This document shows positions 36,533-41,617 of a stretch of 41,617 bases of DNA, piece after piece. The notes under the pieces are model-generated. The model did not search any database. It was given only the letters and a program-made list of their open reading frames with translations, and was not told where the DNA came from. How positions within the stretch are numbered: position 1 is the stretch's first letter; each line of letters begins with the position of its first letter. The stretch comes from Pseudomonadota bacterium (GTDB taxonomy: Bacteria; Pseudomonadota; Alphaproteobacteria; Rhodobacterales; Rhodobacteraceae). The stretch lies in the NCBI GenBank assembly GCA_963205075.1, contig CAUJIU010000022.1, positions 1 through 41,617 of the forward strand, read 5' to 3'. The position numbers and the translations under genes are program-made.

Positions 36533-36995
36533 GAAATGCCGCCTCGATCAGCGGGCGCCAGCGGTCAGGCGCCATGCAGGCAAGAAGGTGCCCGTCGGCG
36601 CCGACCGAAAAGCGCAACAGGGCCGCATCTTGCGGCCAGTGGCTGCCCAGCCGGTCGGGCCATTCGATCAGGCAGATGGCGCTTTCCATCGCCTCGTCCA
36701 GACCAAGCTCGACGATCTCGTCGGGAGTGCCGAGGCGGTAGAGGTCGGCATGCCAGATCTCGGTGCCATCGACCGGATAGGTCTGCACCAGCGTGAAGGT
36801 CGGCGAGGGCACCTCCGCCTCCGGATCGCCCAGCCGCGCCCGGATCAGCGCCCGCGCGAAGGCGGACTTGCCGGACCCGATCGGCCCGTCCAAGAGCAGG
36901 CAATCTCCCGCGCGCAACTGGCCACCCAACCGGGCAGCGACCGCGGCGGTCTGGTCTTCGGATGCGAGGATGATCGGCCCGGCCTGAAAGGACAT
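36522..36995 (-). CDS. tsaE: TsaE, tRNA threonylcarbamoyladenosine (t6A) biosynthesis ATPase
   Basis: The 157-residue TsaE has the P-loop LDGPIGSGKSAFARALIRARLG (GSGKS in place of the more common GAGKT), VPSPTFTLVQTYPVDGTEIWHADLYRLG and LIEWPDRLG, which are diagnostic. It powers the TsaB-TsaD complex that makes t6A at position 37 of ANN-decoding tRNAs. GGAGG lies almost adjacent to the ATG. It is the first gene of the leftward tsaE-amgK-murU-addB-addA-trxA cluster, 41 nt downstream of the PAS-protein stop, so it might also be reached from that gene's promoter. Confidence 0.93.
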   Translation of the reverse strand: MSFQAGPIILASEDQTAAVAARLGGQLRAGDCLLLDGPIGSGKSAFARALIRARLGDPEAEVPSPTFTLVQTYPVDGTEIWHADLYRLGTPDEIVELGLDEAMESAICLIEWPDRLGSHWPQDAALLRFSVGADGHLLACMAPDRWRPLIEAAFHGG

Positions 36996-37036
36996 GCCTC
37001 CATGTTTATGGCCTGCGCCGGTCCCCGCAAGTCAAA

Positions 37037-38617
37037 TCACGCGCTGGCTGCCAGCGGCGGTGCCGCCTCGCCATGTGCGTTGCCCGCCGCCTGCCCCGAG
37101 AGGATGCGGAAGCCGATCATGATGGCGGCGCCGGCCAGCGGGCTTACGCGGCACTGGACCGAACGTCCGTCAAGCAGCTGCGCCCGGCCTTCGCGCCTGC
37201 CCCGGTCCGCCGAATTGCCGATCATCGCCTGGGCTTCGGTCCAGAACGGGGTCGGAGCGCAGCGGGCGCGCCAGATCCGGGCCTGATCGCGCACCGTCTT
37301 GTCGGCAAGCGCGGCATCGTCATCGGCGCCCCAAAGCTGCTCGTAGGCCCGGTTTGACAGGATCAGCGTGCCCGAGCCGGAAAACACCGCAACGGCATCG
37401 TCAAGCGAGTCGAGAACCGCCTGGCTGGTCTCCAGCTCGGCGCGGAAGGTGCGGGCGAGCGCGATTTCGGCGCTGATATCCTCGATCAGGAAGGCAATGG
37501 CGCCATCGGGATGCGGCCGGCCGGTCACCCGGTAGGTCAGGCCATTGGGCAGGTCCCAGTTCTGGCAATAGGTGCCATCGGTCGCTGCCTGCTCCAGGGC
37601 GGCGATTTCGCTGCGCCAGTCGCGGTAGTTCTTGGGCTCGGGCAGCATCCGCGCCTCGCGCATCCGGTCCAGAAAGCTGTGCAGCAACGGCCGGGCGCTG
37701 AGGAAGTCGGGGGGCAGGGCGGTCAGGTCATGCAGTGCCGGGTTAAAGAGGGCAAGCCGCCGCTGACGGTCAAAGATCGCCAGCCCGATGGCAAGATCGG
37801 CGAAAGTCTTGGACAAAGTCTGGACGAAATCCCGACGCGCCTGTTCTGCCCGCACCACCGCATCGGCGGCGGTGGCGAAATGCACCAGCCCGCCGCCGCG
37901 CGCCACCGTGGTGACGTCGAACCAGCGCAGGCTCTTGTCGGCGGGCGTGACCGAGAAGCGGCGCAGGCTGGGCAGGGCGTCATGGTCAACTCCGGCGGCG
38001 GCGCCAAACAGGGTGGCCGGCGGCCAGGAGGGGGTGCCGGCCTCGCCGATCTGATCGGCCAGATCGAGATAGGCCCGGTTGGCCCAGGCGATCTGGCCCC
38101 CCGGATCGGTGCGCCAGATCAGCTGCGGCGAATCCTCGCCAATTGCGCGCAGGGTCGCCAGCTCGGCCTCCAGCGCGTCGATGACGAGGCGGGACTGGGC
38201 ATCGACCGAGGCCGCGCCGCTGCCGCCCAGGCGCAGCCTTGTATGGCTGCCCCATTGCTCGACCTCCAGCCAGGAGTCGCTGTCGTCCTGCGCCAGGAGC
38301 CGCCGTTTCTGCTGCGTGCCTTCTGCCGGCGGATCACGGCCAAGATCGGCAAAGCGGGTGCGCAGGATGCCGGTGAGCCGCGCCAGGTCAGACCCTTCAG
38401 CCGGACCGCGCCCGAGGATCGCGCGGCCGTCATCGGAAGCCTCGACCAGATCCTCGCCGTCGAACAGGAAGTCGAGCCCCTCCAGCTGGGCGGCCGTCAC
38501 CCTGGTGCCCGGGCGCCGGAACCGCGCCGAAACGGCCAGCCCGACCACGATCAGCATGGCAGAAGCCACGCCGATTGCCGTGGCCAAGACGGTCTGAAGA
38601 AGGGTCAACGAGGTCAC
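37037..38617 (-). CDS. PAS-domain protein, sensor without visible kinase domain
   Basis: A 526-residue protein. One N-terminal membrane helix (LLQTVLATAIGVASAMLIVVGLAVSA) is followed by a region of about 100 residues and then PAS domains: IGEDSPQLIWRTDPGGQIAWANRAYLDL near 160-187, IFDRQRRLALFNPALHDLT near 285-303, and LDSLDDAVAVFSGSGTLILSNRAYEQLWG near 405-432. No H-box, N-box or GGDEF/EAL motif was found. It could sense a signal and act through a partner or be a degenerate kinase. I chose GTG 38617 because CGGAGG sits 7 nt upstream; an ATG at 38656 is less well supported. It lies between tsaE and regB, a conserved place in this lineage by my recollection. Confidence 0.8.
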   Translation of the reverse strand: MTSLTLLQTVLATAIGVASAMLIVVGLAVSARFRRPGTRVTAAQLEGLDFLFDGEDLVEASDDGRAILGRGPAEGSDLARLTGILRTRFADLGRDPPAEGTQQKRRLLAQDDSDSWLEVEQWGSHTRLRLGGSGAASVDAQSRLVIDALEAELATLRAIGEDSPQLIWRTDPGGQIAWANRAYLDLADQIGEAGTPSWPPATLFGAAAGVDHDALPSLRRFSVTPADKSLRWFDVTTVARGGGLVHFATAADAVVRAEQARRDFVQTLSKTFADLAIGLAIFDRQRRLALFNPALHDLTALPPDFLSARPLLHSFLDRMREARMLPEPKNYRDWRSEIAALEQAATDGTYCQNWDLPNGLTYRVTGRPHPDGAIAFLIEDISAEIALARTFRAELETSQAVLDSLDDAVAVFSGSGTLILSNRAYEQLWGADDDAALADKTVRDQARIWRARCAPTPFWTEAQAMIGNSADRGRREGRAQLLDGRSVQCRVSPLAGAAIMIGFRILSGQAAGNAHGEAAPPLAASA

Positions 38618-38680
38618 GGGACTGCCTCCGGGCTCATGCTGCGAGCCTCGCGCCATTTGGTTAAGATGCCGTTAAGCCCG

Positions 38681-40054
38681 TCAGGCCCCGATGGGCAGAT
38701 TGGCCCCCAAAGGACCGCGCGCGCCCGCGGGCGGCGCCTCGACAACGGCGCGGGGCCATTCGACGATGACCAGCGCCCCGCCCTTGCCGCCCAGCTTGCT
38801 GCTGGAATTGGCGAAGACCAGCCGGGCGCCCGAACGCTCGAGCAGGGTCTTGGCGATGAACAGCCCCAGCCCCATGCCTTCATAACCGGGCCTGGTCTCG
38901 CGGCCCGCATTGGCCCGCCGTCCGCGGATGAACGGATCGCCGATGCGCGACAGCGAGGATTGGGTGAAACCCGGCCCGTCATCGGTGATTCGCACCGTGA
39001 TGCTGTTGGCGGTCCAGCCGGATTCGATATCGACCCCGCCCTTGGCGAAATCGACCCCGTTCTGCACCAGATTGCGCAGGCCGTGGATGATTTCGGGCCG
39101 CCGCAGGATGCTCGGCTGGCCGCCCTCGCCGGTATCGTTGGGCGCAAGGTAGAACGCGATGGCCTTGCCGCGATCCAGATGCGGCTCGGCCGCTTCCCGC
39201 ACGACCGCCTCCAGCGGCGCGCTGCGCAGCAGGTTGTCGTTCTTTCCCGCGCGCCCCATCGATTGCAGGATGTCGCGGCAGCGGTCGGCCTGGGCGCGGA
39301 TCAGCAACAGGTCTTCCAGCAGATCGGGATCGCCGGCGGCGTCGGCCACCAGCTCGGCGCTGACCAGCTTGATGGTGGCCAGCGGGGTGCCAAGCTCGTG
39401 CGCGGCGGCCGCCACCACGCCGCCAAGATCGGTCAGCTTCTGCTCGCGCTCGAGCGCCAGTTGCGTGGCCAGCAACGCATCGCCCATGGCGTTCATCTCG
39501 GAGGTCACCTGCCGCGCATACAGGCCCAGAAACGCCACGCCGATCACCAGCGCGCTCCAGAAGCCGAGGTGAAACAGCGCCGGCAATTGCAGGACTTCGC
39601 CATCCGGCCGAAAGACCGGCAGATTGTACTCCGCCATGATCGAGATCAGCGCCACCGCGCTCAGGCCAAGAAGGACCGCGCTGCGCAGATGCAGGAAGGT
39701 GGCCGCAATGGTGACGGGGGCCAGAAGCAGGAGCGCGAACGGGTTGTCGAGCCCGCCGGTCAGAAACAGCAGCAGGCCCAGCTGCATGATGTCGAAAAAC
39801 AGCATCAGGGTCGCTTCGCGCTCGGTCAGGCGCTTGGTGCCGGGGTACAGAAAGGTCGAAAGCAGGTTTCCCAGCACCGACAGGCCGATGGCAACGCTGA
39901 TTGGCCCCAGCTCCAGCCGCAGGCCAAAACCGTAGAGCGCCACCAGAACCGCCCCGGTCTGGCCGGCAACCGCGATCCAGCGCAGCATCACCAGCGTGCG
40001 CATCCGCACCCAGCTGCTGCGCGGGTGATCCCTCAGGATGCCGGTCGCTGCCAT
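38681..40054 (-). CDS. regB: RegB/PrrB redox-responsive sensor histidine kinase
   Basis: A 457-residue membrane sensor kinase with about six N-terminal membrane segments. The quinone-interacting motif GGLDNPF is at 100-106, the phosphorylated His is H219 in AAAHELGTPLATIKL, and the redox-active cysteine is C259 in DRCRDILQSMG. These match His225 and Cys265 of Rhodobacter RegB, each shifted by six. The ATPase has NLVQNGVDFA (N), DDGPGF (G1) and GMGLGLFI (G2). It senses redox state through quinone and thiol chemistry and phosphorylates RegA. It is divergent from senC across 85 bp. Confidence 0.96.
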   Translation of the reverse strand: MAATGILRDHPRSSWVRMRTLVMLRWIAVAGQTGAVLVALYGFGLRLELGPISVAIGLSVLGNLLSTFLYPGTKRLTEREATLMLFFDIMQLGLLLFLTGGLDNPFALLLLAPVTIAATFLHLRSAVLLGLSAVALISIMAEYNLPVFRPDGEVLQLPALFHLGFWSALVIGVAFLGLYARQVTSEMNAMGDALLATQLALEREQKLTDLGGVVAAAAHELGTPLATIKLVSAELVADAAGDPDLLEDLLLIRAQADRCRDILQSMGRAGKNDNLLRSAPLEAVVREAAEPHLDRGKAIAFYLAPNDTGEGGQPSILRRPEIIHGLRNLVQNGVDFAKGGVDIESGWTANSITVRITDDGPGFTQSSLSRIGDPFIRGRRANAGRETRPGYEGMGLGLFIAKTLLERSGARLVFANSSSKLGGKGGALVIVEWPRAVVEAPPAGARGPLGANLPIGA

Positions 40055-40139
40055 GTGATGCTCTTTCGGTTGCGACAGTGTTGACCATTGCTAAATGCCG
40101 GCGCACATCGGATCAATGCGCCGAATGAAGGAGAAGACG
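40055..40139. promoter_or_regulatory. regB / senC divergent promoter region
   Basis: This 85-bp gap separates the divergent regB and senC-regA genes and should hold both promoters. TGCGACA at 40071-40077 fits the half-site YGCGRCR recalled for RegA/PrrA binding. I see no clear matching second half, and short half-sites occur by chance in GC-rich DNA. AAGGAG before senC (40129-40134) is a good ribosome-binding site. Confidence 0.45.
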
Positions 40140-40757
40140 ATGCAGAGAAACATCGCACTGATTGGAGCGGCTTCGGTCATCGCGCTGGTTACGGGCAGTT
40201 TGCTCTACCCGGCGCTGTTCCCGCCCTCGGACCCGCTGGCCGAGTGCCGCAACGGGCAGGTTGCGGGCGGCGATATCGGCGGCGCGTTCACGATGACCAA
40301 CCAGCTTGGCGAAACCGTCACCGATGCCGATGTCATCACCGGCCCGACCCTGATGTATTTCGGCTACACCTTTTGCCCCGATGTCTGCCCGCTGGACGTG
40401 TCGCGCAATGCCCAGGCGGTCTCGATTCTGGAAGAGCGCGGGATCTCCGTCCGGCCGGTCTTTGTCTCGATCGACCCCGATCGGGACACGCCCGAGGTGC
40501 TGGCCTCTTTCACCGGCAATTTCCACGACCAGATGGTCGGCCTGTCAGGCACGCCGGAACAGACCGCGGCCATCGCGCGGGCCTACAAGGTCTATTACCA
40601 GAAGCAGGATGGCGATGATCCGGACTACTACATGATGGATCATTCGACCTTCAGCTACTTCATGACGCCCGAACTGGGTTTCGTGGACTTTTTCCGGCGC
40701 GACGAGTCGCCCGAGGACATGGCAGAGCGGCTGGCCTGTTTCATCGAGAAGTCGTGA
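40140..40757 (+). CDS. senC: SenC/PrrC (Sco1-type) copper chaperone / thiol protein
   Basis: A 205-residue SCO-family protein. An N-terminal signal anchor (IALIGAASVIALVTGSLLYP) is followed by a thioredoxin-like domain in the periplasm. The copper-binding CPDVC has C79 and C83, with H168 in MDHSTFSYFM as the third ligand. Sco proteins help assemble the CuA centre of cytochrome oxidase; PrrC/SenC also links oxidase activity to the RegB signal in Rhodobacter. AAGGAG lies 7 nt before the ATG. It is 57 nt ahead of regA, likely in one transcript. Confidence 0.94.
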   Translation: MQRNIALIGAASVIALVTGSLLYPALFPPSDPLAECRNGQVAGGDIGGAFTMTNQLGETVTDADVITGPTLMYFGYTFCPDVCPLDVSRNAQAVSILEERGISVRPVFVSIDPDRDTPEVLASFTGNFHDQMVGLSGTPEQTAAIARAYKVYYQKQDGDDPDYYMMDHSTFSYFMTPELGFVDFFRRDESPEDMAERLACFIEKS

Positions 40758-40814
40758 ACAGTTTGACCATTCGCGGGCTGGACGCTACCTGTGGGCAGGA
40801 AGTGCCTCAGGAGA

Positions 40815-41372
40815 ATGACTTTGGACGGAGAACCTCTCGATCTGGGTAGCGATCCGTCGTTGCTGATCGTCGACGACGACGAGCCATTTCTGCGGCGGCT
40901 GGCCAAGGCCATGGAAAAGCGTGGTTTCACGGTCGAGACCGCCGGATCGGTCGCCGCGGGCAAGGCTGTCGCCACTGCCCGCCCGCCGGCCTATGCGGTT
41001 GTCGATCTCCGGCTGGAGGACGGCAATGGCCTCGACGTGGTCGATACCCTGCGCAAGCGGCGGCCCGAATGCCGGATCGTGGTCCTGACCGGCTATGGCG
41101 CCATTGCCACCGCGGTTGCGGCGGTCAAGATCGGGGCGACCGATTATCTGTCCAAGCCCGCCGACGCCACCGAGGTGACCAACGCGCTTCTGGCCAATGG
41201 CGGCGCATTGCCGTCACCGCCCGAGAATCCGATGAGCGCCGACCGCGTGCGCTGGGAGCATATCCAGCGCGTCTACGAGATGTGTGACCGCAATGTCTCC
41301 GAGACCGCCCGGCGGCTGAACATGCATCGCCGGACGCTGCAGCGGATCCTGGCCAAGCGCAGTCCGCGCTAG
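40815..41372 (+). CDS. regA: RegA/PrrA response regulator
   Basis: A 185-residue response regulator: receiver domain (LLIVDDDEPFLRRL; phospho-acceptor D64 in VVDLRLEDGNG; LSKPADA lysine) plus a Fis-type helix-turn-helix (NVSETARRLNMHRRTLQRILAKR) at the C-terminus. The sequence is highly conserved with RegA of purple bacteria, where it controls photosynthesis, respiration, and nitrogen and carbon fixation genes. I chose ATG 40815, which gives the usual family length. Its AGGAG is unusually close (1 nt), so the GTG at 40791 remains an alternative start. Confidence 0.96.
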   Translation: MTLDGEPLDLGSDPSLLIVDDDEPFLRRLAKAMEKRGFTVETAGSVAAGKAVATARPPAYAVVDLRLEDGNGLDVVDTLRKRRPECRIVVLTGYGAIATAVAAVKIGATDYLSKPADATEVTNALLANGGALPSPPENPMSADRVRWEHIQRVYEMCDRNVSETARRLNMHRRTLQRILAKRSPR

Positions 41373-41394
41373 GGTCGGGGCAAGACCTCAGCCA

Positions 41395-41617
41395 TCACAT
41401 CTGCCCCAACAGCGCGCGATGCCGGGCGGTGAAGTCATTGCGCGCCTCAAGCGGCGGGCGCAGCTGGATTTTCAGGCCATTGGTCAATTTAGAGTCTGTT
41501 TTGCCAAACAGCCGGTCGGCCTCGGCGGGGCTGAAGCCGGCAATCTCGGTGGCCTCCAGCCAGGCGCTGATCCGGTCGGCGCGCTTGATCAGTTTCTTGA
41601 TCTGGGCGGGGATCTCG
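41395..41617 (-). CDS. HD-domain hydrolase C-terminus (5' end outside window)
   Basis: A leftward reading frame of 73 residues enters from the right edge and stops at 41395-41397. KKLIKRADRISAWLEATEIAGFSPAEADRLFG and RNDFTARHRALLGQM match the C-terminal helices I associate with Rhodobacterales YfbR-like HD-domain phosphohydrolases. The HD catalytic region is outside the window, so activity cannot be checked. It is convergent with regA, 22 nt apart, without a visible terminator. The call is based on recollection of the family ending. Confidence 0.65.
   Translation of the reverse strand, partial: EIPAQIKKLIKRADRISAWLEATEIAGFSPAEADRLFGKTDSKLTNGLKIQLRPPLEARNDFTARHRALLGQM

Noticed and set aside
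37511-40084. 857-codon open frame antisense to the PAS-protein and regB genes
   Set aside because: Rich in Arg, Gln, Gly and His with no domain or membrane pattern. The opposite strand encodes well-recognised proteins with all key motifs. Long antisense frames are expected in GC-rich coding DNA.

Overview
This is a GC-rich chromosomal segment from an alphaproteobacterium, almost certainly of the order Rhodobacterales (Rhodobacteraceae/Roseobacter lineage). The lineage call rests on gene content and order: the parB-parA-rsmG-mnmG-mnmE-rho-hemJ block, Tim44-like/MltA/Smr, HslU, an alphaproteobacterial-type AddAB pair, and a RegB-SenC-RegA (PrrBCA) redox regulatory locus. I cannot name a genus or species. 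I saw no tRNA, rRNA, CRISPR array, insertion sequence, phage gene or riboswitch.

Region 1 (1-8451) holds a 5'-truncated hemW pointing right, then a leftward block: hemJ, rho, mnmE, mnmG, rsmG, parA, parB. Two perfect 16-bp parS palindromes lie inside coding sequence, one in rsmG and one across the start of mnmG. Region 2 (8452-8848) is the only long gene-free stretch, 397 bp. All genes of the blocks on each side point away from it (hemJ to parB leftward, maf to dnaQ rightward). It contains AT-rich tracts, several degenerate DnaA-box-like sequences and a perfect IHF-consensus match, so it is the best candidate for the chromosomal replication origin. Region 3 (8849-17595) carries maf-aroE-coaE-dnaQ (rightward, overlapping), secB and fxsA (leftward), timA-mltA-smr (rightward, overlapping), an MFS transporter and hslU.

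Region 4 (17596-26457) lies between hslU and its usual partner hslV. It holds a four-gene unit resembling E. coli ynjF-ynjB-ynjC-ynjD (a CDP-alcohol phosphatidyltransferase plus a complete ABC importer of unknown substrate), a sugar 1-dehydrogenase, a tiny exported membrane protein with its own terminator, a family-2 glycosyltransferase and a solitary HyuA-type hydantoinase/oxoprolinase. Region 5 (26458-36995) has hslV, a divergent APH-fold kinase, and a leftward unit tsaE-amgK-murU-addB-addA-trxA whose first five genes are overlapped at stop/start codons. It combines tRNA t6A synthesis, predicted MurNAc recycling, double-strand-break repair and thioredoxin.

Region 6 (37037-41617) is the redox regulation locus: a PAS-domain protein without a recognisable kinase, RegB (quinone motif and redox cysteine present), SenC/PrrC, RegA, and the 3' end of an HD-domain hydrolase. 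Four of the seven convergent gene junctions overlap at their stop codons, three of them by exactly 4 nt (YTAG). Only two clear intrinsic terminators were seen.
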